This document shows, piece after piece, positions 18,829 to 25,246 of a stretch of 64,000 nucleotides of DNA. The first letter of the stretch is position 1; each line of letters begins with the position of its first letter. The stretch is from NCBI RefSeq assembly GCF_016126015.1, contig NZ_JAEFDB010000001.1:186001-250000 (forward strand). Direction: 5' to 3'. Source of the DNA: Capnocytophaga periodontitidis (GTDB taxonomy: Bacteria > Bacteroidota > Bacteroidia > Flavobacteriales > Flavobacteriaceae). The translations under genes and the position numbers were made by a program. The notes beneath the pieces were generated by a model, which was given only the letters and a program-made list of their open reading frames with translations, did no database searches and was not told the origin of the DNA.

Positions 18829-19982
18829 CTTGAGTTCAAGTTATAAATGCAACTTTTAAAGAAAAGGATTAATAGCTGCATAAGTAATATTTTTTTCAGA
18901 GAGAAAAGAGAGACAATTCCCTCTGTTCTCTGCTGAATGGATAAATGTTACTATCTTTGTTTTTATTGTCCGTCCAAAGAAATAAAAGTTGTAGATGAGT
19001 AAACATATAACCGAAAAGCAAAGGTATGCAATTTCTAAGATGTTGCAAGTTCCGATGAGTAAAAAAGATATAGCTGAAGCTATTGGAGTTGATAGGAGTA
19101 ATATTTATAGAGAAATAAAACGCAATTGCGATAGTCGTAGTGGAAAATACAACCCTGATCTTGCCCAAAGAAAGGCAGATAAACGTAAGGTTGAAAAGAA
19201 GCGAAAGGAGGTATTTACACAAGCTATGAAGAAGCGTGTAAAAAAGCTTCTACGAAAGGACTTGAGCCCAGAGCAGATAGTGGGCAGAAGCCAAGTAGAA
19301 AATATAGCTATGGTATCTCACGAAACTATATATTGTTGGATATGGCAAGATAAACGACAAGGTGGGGATCTTCATAAATCTCTTAGAAGGCAAGGACGCA
19401 AATATTCAAAGCGTGGTTCTAAAAACGCAGGTAGAGGATTTATTCCGAATAGAGTGGAGATTGATCAGCGACCTTCAATTGTAGAGCAAAAAGAAAGATT
19501 TGGTGATTTAGAGATAGATACAATTATTGGAAAGAATCACAAAGGTGCTATTCTAACCATTAATGATAGAGCAACAAGCAGAGTATGGATACGTAAGCTA
19601 TCAGGGAAAGAAGCCATCCCTGTAGCAAAGATTACAGTATGGGCATTACGAAAAGTAAAAAACTTAATACACACAATAACGGCTGATAATGGAAAAGAAT
19701 TTGCAAAACACGAGGATATAGCACAAAAATTAGATATTAATTTCTATTTTTGTAAGCCATACCACTCTTGGGAGCGTGGTGCCAATGAAAATACTAACGG
19801 TCTTATCAGGCAGTATATCCCAAAGGGTACGGACTTTAGTGAAGTAACCAACAAGCGTATTAAATGGATTGAAAACAATCTAAATAATAGACCTCGTAAA
19901 AGACTTGGATACCTCACACCAAACGAAAAATTTAAACAAATTATTAATATGAATTCCGTTGCATTTGGAACTTGAATTCAGC
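18829..19982 (+). mobile_element. Left IS30-family element (IS4351-like)
   Basis: The copy begins CTTGAGTTCAAG and ends CTTGAATTCAGC. Its ends form imperfect inverted repeats: TGAGTTCAAGTTATAAATGC at the left, and TGAATTCAAGTTCCAAATGC on the opposite strand at the right. The limits were set by comparing the two copies, which agree between these points and differ outside them. It contains one transposase gene with a TATCTTTG box (18952-18959) 35 bp before the start. The right end probably supplies the erm promoter. Confidence 0.93.
18995..19975 (+). CDS. IS30-family transposase (IS4351-like), left copy
   Basis: A 326-residue DDE transposase. The N-terminal helix-turn-helix region (ITEKQRYAISKMLQ, SKKDIAEAIGVDRSNIYREI) binds the IS ends. 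The catalytic residues lie in GDLEIDTIIG (first Asp), TADNGKEFA (second Asp) and ERGANENTNGLIRQYIPK (Glu). The length and sequence fit the IS4351 transposase as known from Bacteroides. It is complete and identical in sequence to the right-hand copy, so the element is probably still active. Confidence 0.95.
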   Translation: MSKHITEKQRYAISKMLQVPMSKKDIAEAIGVDRSNIYREIKRNCDSRSGKYNPDLAQRKADKRKVEKKRKEVFTQAMKKRVKKLLRKDLSPEQIVGRSQVENIAMVSHETIYCWIWQDKRQGGDLHKSLRRQGRKYSKRGSKNAGRGFIPNRVEIDQRPSIVEQKERFGDLEIDTIIGKNHKGAILTINDRATSRVWIRKLSGKEAIPVAKITVWALRKVKNLIHTITADNGKEFAKHEDIAQKLDINFYFCKPYHSWERGANENTNGLIRQYIPKGTDFSEVTNKRIKWIENNLNNRPRKRLGYLTPNEKFKQIINMNSVAFGT

Positions 19983-19994
19983 AAGAAATAAGTA
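19960..19994 (+). promoter_or_regulatory. IS-end promoter region for erm
   Basis: TGCATTTG at 19960-19967 is one base off the TAnnTTTG box and lies 27 bp before the erm ATG, inside the right end of the left IS. In Tn4351 the ermF gene is known to be transcribed from the flanking IS4351. Only 12 bp separate the IS end from the ATG, so there is no room for a macrolide-responsive leader and expression should be constitutive. The position of the start site is inferred. Confidence 0.5.
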
Positions 19995-20795
19995 ATGATA
20001 AAAAATAAACTGCCCGTAAGATACACGGGACAGCATTTTACTATAGATAAAGTGCTGATAGATGATGCAATTAAAATTGCGAAAATAAATGAATCCGACA
20101 CTGTTATAGATATTGGTGCCGGAAAAGGATTTTTGACTGTTCATTTAGTTCGTCAATGCACAAATATAATTGCAATAGAGAATGATAAATCGCTATTGTC
20201 CATTCTAAAAAACAAGTTTTCTAACAACACGAATGTCAAAATTATTGATTGTGATTTTAGATGTTACACCATACCAAAAAGAAATTTTAAAGTTGTGTCT
20301 AATATCCCTTTCAGAATAACTTCTGAAATTTTAAAATCCTTGATGTTTGATAGTGTTGAGCATTTTATGGGTGGTTCATTGATAATGCAACTTGAACCTG
20401 CCCAAAAGTTATTTTCAAAAAAAGTTTTCAATCCATATATTGTGTTTTATCATACTTTTTTTGATTTAAAACTTATGTATGAAATATCTCATGAGAGTTT
20501 TTTGCCACCACCAAAAGTCAAGTCAGCACTTTTAAAGATTGAAAGAAAAAAAATGTCAATAAGTTATGAATTGAAAAGAAAATATCTGAATTTTCTCACT
20601 TTCTTGTTGCAAAAACCCGATTTGCCAGCCAGAACTGTATTAAAGACAATATTCAGAAAAAGTCAAGTCAGAGTTATTGCTGATAAATATGGAATAAATC
20701 TTAATTGTCAAATTGTTAGTTTGGCTGCAAAACAATGGGAATGTTGTTTTTTGGAAATGTTGGAGAGAGTTCCTGAAAAAAACCATCCCTCTTAA
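19995..20795 (+). CDS. erm: 23S rRNA (adenine-N6) methyltransferase, Erm(F)-like; macrolide-lincosamide-streptogramin B resistance
   Basis: A 266-residue methyltransferase that dimethylates A2058 of 23S rRNA and blocks macrolide, lincosamide and streptogramin B binding. QHFTIDKVLIDDAI (13-26), the SAM motif DIGAGKGFLTVHL (39-51), IAIEND (59-64) and the substrate motif SNIPF (102-106) are all present. LEPAQKLFSKK and FYHTFFDLKL follow the Erm(F) pattern closely, but many positions differ from Erm(F) as I recall it. It may therefore be a separate Erm class. Its position directly inside an IS4351-like copy is the same as that of ermF in Tn4351. It is convergent with the nitroreductase gene and ends before a shared terminator. 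Confidence 0.93.
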   Translation: MIKNKLPVRYTGQHFTIDKVLIDDAIKIAKINESDTVIDIGAGKGFLTVHLVRQCTNIIAIENDKSLLSILKNKFSNNTNVKIIDCDFRCYTIPKRNFKVVSNIPFRITSEILKSLMFDSVEHFMGGSLIMQLEPAQKLFSKKVFNPYIVFYHTFFDLKLMYEISHESFLPPPKVKSALLKIERKKMSISYELKRKYLNFLTFLLQKPDLPARTVLKTIFRKSQVRVIADKYGINLNCQIVSLAAKQWECCFLEMLERVPEKNHPS

Positions 20796-20814
20796 TTGTT
20801 AGTTGATTAGAGTC

Positions 20815-20852
20815 TGATTCAGTAAAACAAAATTATTTTTTTTACTGAATCA
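20815..20852. terminator. Bidirectional terminator between erm and nitroreductase genes
   Basis: TGATTCAGTAAAA (20815-20827) pairs with TTTTACTGAATCA (20840-20852) around an AT-rich loop. The stem is 13 bp and serves both convergent cargo genes. Confidence 0.75.
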
Positions 20853-20899
20853 AGATTAACTGTTTAATACACCATTTTAGTCATTAAGTAACTTCTATT

Positions 20900-21718
20900 T
20901 TACTTCCATGTAATATCCACAGGATTGCGTCTCGGAATAGAAGTTATTTTATAACTTGAATATCCAAATAGCATTGGACAAGCCGCTTTACGTTCTTCTG
21001 GTATTGATAACAAATCCTTTAATGGTTTATAATTGTCTATAGCCAACTTTACGAATCCAGCCCAACATGTACCGATACCAAAAGCGGGCGCAGCAATATC
21101 AAAATGAGTCAAAGCAATAATTGCTTCGGTAGGGTCATCAATTGGCTCAATAGGAACATGTGCAAAAAGTAAATGGGGAGCATTATGGCAAATCAAATCC
21201 AAACCACTATCCCAAGTTGAAATTATTGCAGGTACATAATCTGCTAGAGGATGTGATGTGTTTTGAATAGTTCGCATCCAATCAACGGTTAAACTTGCAA
21301 CACGATTTACCTCTGATGGTTTATGAATAACAATCCATTTTACTGGTTGTCCATTCCCTCCAGATGGAGCATAACGGGCTATATCAATAACTTTAGCAAT
21401 TAACTCTTTATTAACTGTCTTTGAAGAATAATGTCTCACAGAACGTCGACTTTTTATATACAATGCTATATTCTGTGGTTCAATCTGACTATCCAAAAAA
21501 GACGTATTAATTTTTTCGTCAAGAAGGAAATCTAAGGTAAGAGCCTTCTGTGCACAAAAAGACTCACAATGACCACATTTTAAACAATAATCCAATTTTT
21601 CTTCAGGTATGGTTGGATAATTTAAGGCTGTCGATTTATCAATGATTCCCATTACACATACAGTTGCGCAAGTATTGCATTTAGAACATGTTTTTCTGTC
21701 TATAAGAATTTGTGGCAT
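20900..21718 (-). CDS. Nitroreductase-family protein with N-terminal 2[4Fe-4S] ferredoxin domain
   Basis: A 272-residue flavoprotein. The ferredoxin domain has two CxxCxxCxxxC motifs (Cys11, 14, 17, 21 and Cys45, 48, 51, 55). The nitroreductase domain starts at SRRSVRHYS (about 90-98, FMN-phosphate contact) and continues with YAPSGGNGQPVKW. Such proteins pass electrons from ferredoxin-type clusters to FMN to reduce nitro compounds, quinones or other acceptors. The substrate is unknown, and it is not a Nim-type protein. On its strand, AAAGGAG stands 6 nt before the ATG. That strong Shine-Dalgarno sequence is unusual for this genome and suggests an origin outside Bacteroidota, possibly Bacillota. 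As transposon cargo it may have a drug- or redox-related benefit. Confidence 0.88.
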   Translation of the reverse strand: MPQILIDRKTCSKCNTCATVCVMGIIDKSTALNYPTIPEEKLDYCLKCGHCESFCAQKALTLDFLLDEKINTSFLDSQIEPQNIALYIKSRRSVRHYSSKTVNKELIAKVIDIARYAPSGGNGQPVKWIVIHKPSEVNRVASLTVDWMRTIQNTSHPLADYVPAIISTWDSGLDLICHNAPHLLFAHVPIEPIDDPTEAIIALTHFDIAAPAFGIGTCWAGFVKLAIDNYKPLKDLLSIPEERKAACPMLFGYSSYKITSIPRRNPVDITWK

Positions 21719-21735
21719 TTTTGTCTCCTTTAAAT
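21719..21735 (-). promoter_or_regulatory. Strong Shine-Dalgarno sequence before nitroreductase
   Basis: The minus strand reads AAAGGAGACAAAA directly before ATG. The GGAG core and 6-nt spacing are canonical, in contrast to the AT-rich, SD-poor leaders of nearly all other genes in this window. Confidence 0.7.
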
Positions 21736-21745
21736 TTTATTCATT

Positions 21746-22899
21746 CTTGAGTTCAAGTTATAAATGCAACTTTTAAAGAAAAGGATTAATAGCTGCATAA
21801 GTAATATTTTTTTCAGAGAGAAAAGAGAGACAATTCCCTCTGTTCTCTGCTGAATGGATAAATGTTACTATCTTTGTTTTTATTGTCCGTCCAAAGAAAT
21901 AAAAGTTGTAGATGAGTAAACATATAACCGAAAAGCAAAGGTATGCAATTTCTAAGATGTTGCAAGTTCCGATGAGTAAAAAAGATATAGCTGAAGCTAT
22001 TGGAGTTGATAGGAGTAATATTTATAGAGAAATAAAACGCAATTGCGATAGTCGTAGTGGAAAATACAACCCTGATCTTGCCCAAAGAAAGGCAGATAAA
22101 CGTAAGGTTGAAAAGAAGCGAAAGGAGGTATTTACACAAGCTATGAAGAAGCGTGTAAAAAAGCTTCTACGAAAGGACTTGAGCCCAGAGCAGATAGTGG
22201 GCAGAAGCCAAGTAGAAAATATAGCTATGGTATCTCACGAAACTATATATTGTTGGATATGGCAAGATAAACGACAAGGTGGGGATCTTCATAAATCTCT
22301 TAGAAGGCAAGGACGCAAATATTCAAAGCGTGGTTCTAAAAACGCAGGTAGAGGATTTATTCCGAATAGAGTGGAGATTGATCAGCGACCTTCAATTGTA
22401 GAGCAAAAAGAAAGATTTGGTGATTTAGAGATAGATACAATTATTGGAAAGAATCACAAAGGTGCTATTCTAACCATTAATGATAGAGCAACAAGCAGAG
22501 TATGGATACGTAAGCTATCAGGGAAAGAAGCCATCCCTGTAGCAAAGATTACAGTATGGGCATTACGAAAAGTAAAAAACTTAATACACACAATAACGGC
22601 TGATAATGGAAAAGAATTTGCAAAACACGAGGATATAGCACAAAAATTAGATATTAATTTCTATTTTTGTAAGCCATACCACTCTTGGGAGCGTGGTGCC
22701 AATGAAAATACTAACGGTCTTATCAGGCAGTATATCCCAAAGGGTACGGACTTTAGTGAAGTAACCAACAAGCGTATTAAATGGATTGAAAACAATCTAA
22801 ATAATAGACCTCGTAAAAGACTTGGATACCTCACACCAAACGAAAAATTTAAACAAATTATTAATATGAATTCCGTTGCATTTGGAACTTGAATTCAGC
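21746..22899 (+). mobile_element. Right IS30-family element (IS4351-like)
   Basis: The second 1154-bp copy, in the same orientation as the left one and matching it from CTTGAGTTCAAG to CTTGAATTCAGC. It is followed directly by the CAA target duplication and the 3' part of the interrupted DUF4139 gene. I saw no difference from the left copy in the stretches I compared, which suggests recent arrival or gene conversion. Confidence 0.93.
21912..22892 (+). CDS. IS30-family transposase (IS4351-like), right copy
   Basis: A complete 326-residue transposase with the same protein sequence as the left copy, including the N-terminal helix-turn-helix and the Asp, Asp, Glu triad (IDTIIG, TADNG, ERGANEN). 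The intact gene means either copy could mobilise the composite. Confidence 0.95.
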   Translation: MSKHITEKQRYAISKMLQVPMSKKDIAEAIGVDRSNIYREIKRNCDSRSGKYNPDLAQRKADKRKVEKKRKEVFTQAMKKRVKKLLRKDLSPEQIVGRSQVENIAMVSHETIYCWIWQDKRQGGDLHKSLRRQGRKYSKRGSKNAGRGFIPNRVEIDQRPSIVEQKERFGDLEIDTIIGKNHKGAILTINDRATSRVWIRKLSGKEAIPVAKITVWALRKVKNLIHTITADNGKEFAKHEDIAQKLDINFYFCKPYHSWERGANENTNGLIRQYIPKGTDFSEVTNKRIKWIENNLNNRPRKRLGYLTPNEKFKQIINMNSVAFGT

Positions 22900-23119
22900 C
22901 AATAAAAAAGAGGCTATAGACCTGAAACTAAAAGACCAATACCCACTTACCACTGATGATAAGATACAAATAGAACTCTTAGATACCTCAAAAGCTGAAG
23001 TGAATAAGGAAACGGGTATACTCACTTGGGATACCAACCTCAAAGCAGGTGAAACTAAGAAATTCCGCATTAGCTATAAGGTAAAATACCCTAAGAATGA
23101 AGTAATCGGAAATTTGTAA
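22900..23119 (+). pseudogene. DUF4139 (MuiA-like) protein, 3' part
   Basis: From AAT at 22901 the frame reads NKKEAIDLKLKDQYP and runs 72 codons to TAA (23117-23119), giving the end of the DUF4139 domain (LKAGETKKFRISYKVKYP). It continues the 5' part at 17444-18828 exactly once the transposon is removed. The fragment has no start of its own except a TTG within the IS end, so expression is unlikely. A TGACGAAATACGAATGATGA tract and a terminator follow. Confidence 0.92.
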
Positions 23120-23144
23120 TGACGAAATACGAATGATGAGTTAC

Positions 23145-23185
23145 AAAAAAGCAGTTGGATACTTATTTTATCCAACTGCTTTTTA
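23145..23185. terminator. Bidirectional terminator between the DUF4139 gene and cysK
   Basis: AAAAAAGCAGTTGGATA (23145-23161) pairs with TATCCAACTGCTTTTT (23169-23185, with short loop). T-runs on both strands fit the end of both convergent units. Confidence 0.88.
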
Positions 23186-23216
23186 ATTATTAAGACTTTT
23201 CATTTTTCACATTTCA

Positions 23217-24125
23217 CTAAAAAAGTCCTTCTACTGACCAGTAGCGTTCTCCTGTGTCGTAATTTATGGTGAGGATACGCGCTTTGGGGTCTTTTTTGAG
23301 TACTTTAGCAACGGCAGCTAAAGCAGCACCAGTAGAGATACCTCCTAAAATACCTTCTTCTTTAGCCAATCGGCGAGCGTAATCAAAGGCTTCTTCTTTA
23401 GAGATAGGGATAACTTCATCTACTACAGCAGGGTTATAGTTATCGGGTATGAAGCCAGTGCCCAATCCTTGTAAGGCGTGAGGACCTGGAGCACCACCAC
23501 TCAACACCGCCGATTGATCGGGTTCTACAGCTACAGTTTTGAGGTTAGGGAAGTGTTGTTTAAGCACTTTTGATACCCCAGAGATATGTCCGCCAGTACC
23601 TACTCCCGTTACGAAATAGTCAAAACCTTCGGGGAAAGATTTTAGTATTTCCTGAGCAGTTGTTTTTTCGTGTACATCAGGATTAGCAGGGTTTTTAAAC
23701 TGTTGAGGTACCCAATAGTTAGGTTTGCCTTCAGCTATTTCCAGAGCTTTAGCGACCGCTCCCCCCGTACCTTTTTCTTTAGGCGTGAGTACTACTTCGG
23801 CGCCATAAGCGGCTACCAACTTGCGGCGTTCAATACTCATTGATTCAGGCATTACCACGATGAGTTTATAGCCCTTTACAGCCGCTACTAATGCCAAGCC
23901 CACTCCCGTGTTGCCAGAGGTAGGCTCTACAATCACACTGTCTTTTTTAAGGATGCCTTTAGCTTCGGCATCTTCAACCATAGCGAGCGCAATACGGTCT
24001 TTGATACTACCGCCAGGGTTCAAGCGCTCTAATTTGATGAATACGTTGGCATCATTGCCAAACAATCTGTTGATTTTTACCTCGGGAGTATGCCCGATGA
24101 CTTCTAAAACATTTTTGTACGCCAT
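23217..24125 (-). CDS. cysK: Cysteine synthase A (O-acetylserine sulfhydrylase)
   Basis: A 302-residue PLP enzyme that makes L-cysteine from O-acetylserine and sulfide. The PLP lysine is Lys42 in [11 protein letters not shown]; the phosphate/substrate loop TSGNTGVG is at about 69-76; GTGGHISGV binds PLP phosphate. The length is normal for CysK. It lies 34 bp downstream of the serine acetyltransferase gene, so the two enzymes of the pathway form one operon. The operon is probably under the attenuator described at 25003-25219. Confidence 0.95.
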   Translation of the reverse strand: MAYKNVLEVIGHTPEVKINRLFGNDANVFIKLERLNPGGSIKDRIALAMVEDAEAKGILKKDSVIVEPTSGNTGVGLALVAAVKGYKLIVVMPESMSIERRKLVAAYGAEVVLTPKEKGTGGAVAKALEIAEGKPNYWVPQQFKNPANPDVHEKTTAQEILKSFPEGFDYFVTGVGTGGHISGVSKVLKQHFPNLKTVAVEPDQSAVLSGGAPGPHALQGLGTGFIPDNYNPAVVDEVIPISKEEAFDYARRLAKEEGILGGISTGAALAAVAKVLKKDPKARILTINYDTGERYWSVEGLF

Positions 24126-24159
24126 TATATAAATTATTTATTAGTTACGTGTTTAGGAA

Positions 24160-25002
24160 TCAGATAACAAAATTAATCGGTTCTTCATATACTTCGTTGT
24201 CCTTTACAATAATCTGACTTTTGTGGAAAACCTTAGTAAAAGGTTCGATGCTATTGGTGAGCCATACATTCCCGCCGATGATACTATCGTGTCCTATTAC
24301 GGTTTCACCACCTAAAATAGTAGCACCAGAGTATATCACCACATTATCCTGAATGGTAGGGTGGCGCTTGGTATGAGCCTTATCTACTGATACCGATAGA
24401 GCCCCCAAGGTAACTCCTTGATATATCTTTACATAGTTACCTATTACTGTAGTTTCTCCAATTACAATACCTGTACCGTGGTCAATCATAAAAGGGACTC
24501 CAATGCTTGCCCCTGGGTGAATGTCGATACCCGTTTTGCTATGAGCGTATTCAGTGAGCATACGCGGCAAGAGAGGTACTTTGCGCAACCACAATTCGTG
24601 AGCAATGCGATATACCATAATAGCAAAGAAACCAGGGTAGGTGATTTGTACTTCTCTGATAGAAGTTGCTGCAGGGTCGCTATCAATAAAATACTGAGCA
24701 TCTTCTCGCAATTGCTGATAGATATTAGGCAAAATACAATCGTAATAATCGGTTGTTTTTGCTTTTTGAGATTCGTTTAGCAGAAAATCGTCTACAATAT
24801 TGATAAAATCCCAACGCAATTCCTCATAGCGGGCTTCTATACTCACTTTTGATAAGCAAGTGCGTTCATCAATAAGAAATAAGAACTGAAAAAGGTCGTT
24901 TACAAAGCGTGTAATACGCTGTTTGCTTACGTGGTGTTTGATGTTTTTACTTTCGTGATAGAGTTCATTAATAAGACTCTCAGTACAATTTATTTTTGTC
25001 AT
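24160..25002 (-). CDS. cysE: Serine O-acetyltransferase
   Basis: A 280-residue protein of the long SAT type common in Bacteroidota and cyanobacteria. An N-terminal helical region precedes a left-handed beta-helix of hexapeptide repeats. GIDIHPGASIG, MIDHGTGIVIGETTVIG (catalytic His/Asp region) and GVTLGALSV are typical. It acetylates serine to O-acetylserine, the substrate of CysK encoded next. The ATG at 25002 follows a terminator-like hairpin whose U-run ends 6 nt upstream, and a leader ORF with two adjacent Cys codons precedes that hairpin. Confidence 0.94.
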   Translation of the reverse strand: MTKINCTESLINELYHESKNIKHHVSKQRITRFVNDLFQFLFLIDERTCLSKVSIEARYEELRWDFINIVDDFLLNESQKAKTTDYYDCILPNIYQQLREDAQYFIDSDPAATSIREVQITYPGFFAIMVYRIAHELWLRKVPLLPRMLTEYAHSKTGIDIHPGASIGVPFMIDHGTGIVIGETTVIGNYVKIYQGVTLGALSVSVDKAHTKRHPTIQDNVVIYSGATILGGETVIGHDSIIGGNVWLTNSIEPFTKVFHKSQIIVKDNEVYEEPINFVI

Positions 25003-25016
25003 CGTTATAAAAAAAT

Positions 25017-25047
25017 ACCCCCACTACCTTTATAAAGCGGTGGGGGT
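25017..25047 (-). terminator. Intrinsic terminator hairpin of the cysE leader
   Basis: On the minus strand ACCCCCAC pairs with GTGGGGGT; the stem may extend with mismatches through CGCTTTA/AAAGGTA. It is followed by ATTTTTTT. It stands between a good promoter and cysE, so it must be bypassed for expression. Confidence 0.82.
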
Positions 25048-25086
25048 TGTTATTTCATTTGTTAAAATATAGTAACTGACATATCT

Positions 25087-25140
25087 TTAAGAAATAACGA
25101 GCCTTGCACTGCTCAAATTGAGTGTGCAACACATCGTCAT
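25087..25140 (-). CDS. Leader peptide MTMCCTLNLSSARLVIS (candidate attenuator peptide)
   Basis: A 17-codon ORF: ATG ACG ATG TGT TGC ... TCT TAA. It has two adjacent Cys codons early and two adjacent Ser codons later, upstream of genes that convert serine to cysteine. It starts about 43 nt after the predicted transcription start. Its last codons form the 5' arm of the candidate antiterminator. It is too short to be called by normal gene finding. No homologue could be checked. Confidence 0.65.
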   Translation of the reverse strand: MTMCCTLNLSSARLVIS

Positions 25141-25188
25141 TATGTTTAAAGTGTACAATGTCATATAATATTGTTCTATTTGATGGGG

Positions 25189-25219
25189 CAAAGGTAAGAA
25201 TATTTTTCTAACTACCAAA
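25189..25219 (-). promoter_or_regulatory. Consensus promoter for the cysE-cysK leader
   Basis: Minus strand: TTTG (25219-25216), a 19-bp spacer, TACCTTTG (25196-25189). This is a full match to the Bacteroidota primary sigma consensus TTTG-N19-TAnnTTTG. Transcription should begin near 25184, about 180 nt before the cysE ATG. Confidence 0.85.
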
Positions 25220-25246
25220 TAAAAAGTGAAAAATTATTTCATTTTT

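Larger units (their letters stand above)
18829..22899. mobile_element. IS4351-type composite transposon (4071 bp) carrying erm and a ferredoxin-nitroreductase
   Basis: Two direct copies of one IS30-family element (18829-19982 and 21746-22899, each 1154 bp) flank a 1763-bp core. The outer flanks carry a 3-bp target duplication, CAA (18826-18828 and 22900-22902). The target gene is exactly rebuilt when the element and one CAA are removed, so the unit moved as a whole. The plan (directly repeated IS4351-like elements with an erm gene just inside the left copy) is that of Bacteroides Tn4351/Tn4400. Here the second cargo gene is a nitroreductase rather than tetX. Confidence 0.94.
25003..25186 (-). 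promoter_or_regulatory. Candidate cysteine-responsive transcription attenuator (cysE leader)
   Basis: The roughly 180-nt leader contains, in order on the minus strand: a 17-codon ORF with Cys-Cys (25140-25087); a hairpin inside that ORF (TTGCAC/GTGCAA with inner CTCAA/TTGAG, 25129-25104); GTTATTTC (25098-25091), which pairs with GAAATAAC (25056-25049) and can extend with two mismatches into the base of the next stem; and a strong hairpin ACCCCCAC/GTGGGGGT (25047-25017) followed by seven Ts. The ribosome position on the leader ORF would decide whether the antiterminator (5' arm within the last codons of the ORF) or the terminator forms. The layout is seen; the mechanism is inferred from classical amino-acid attenuators. 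Confidence 0.7.

Noticed and set aside
18896-19222. Antisense ORF within the IS elements (also at 21813-22139)
   Set aside because: It is the reverse of the transposase start; its two copies only reflect the two IS copies.
22889-23119. Independent small gene starting in the right IS end
   Set aside because: Its sequence is the exact continuation of the interrupted DUF4139 gene.
25003-25246. T-box or SAM-type riboswitch before cysE
   Set aside because: No T-box core or SAM riboswitch sequence is visible; the leader ORF with Cys-Cys and the stems fit an attenuator better.
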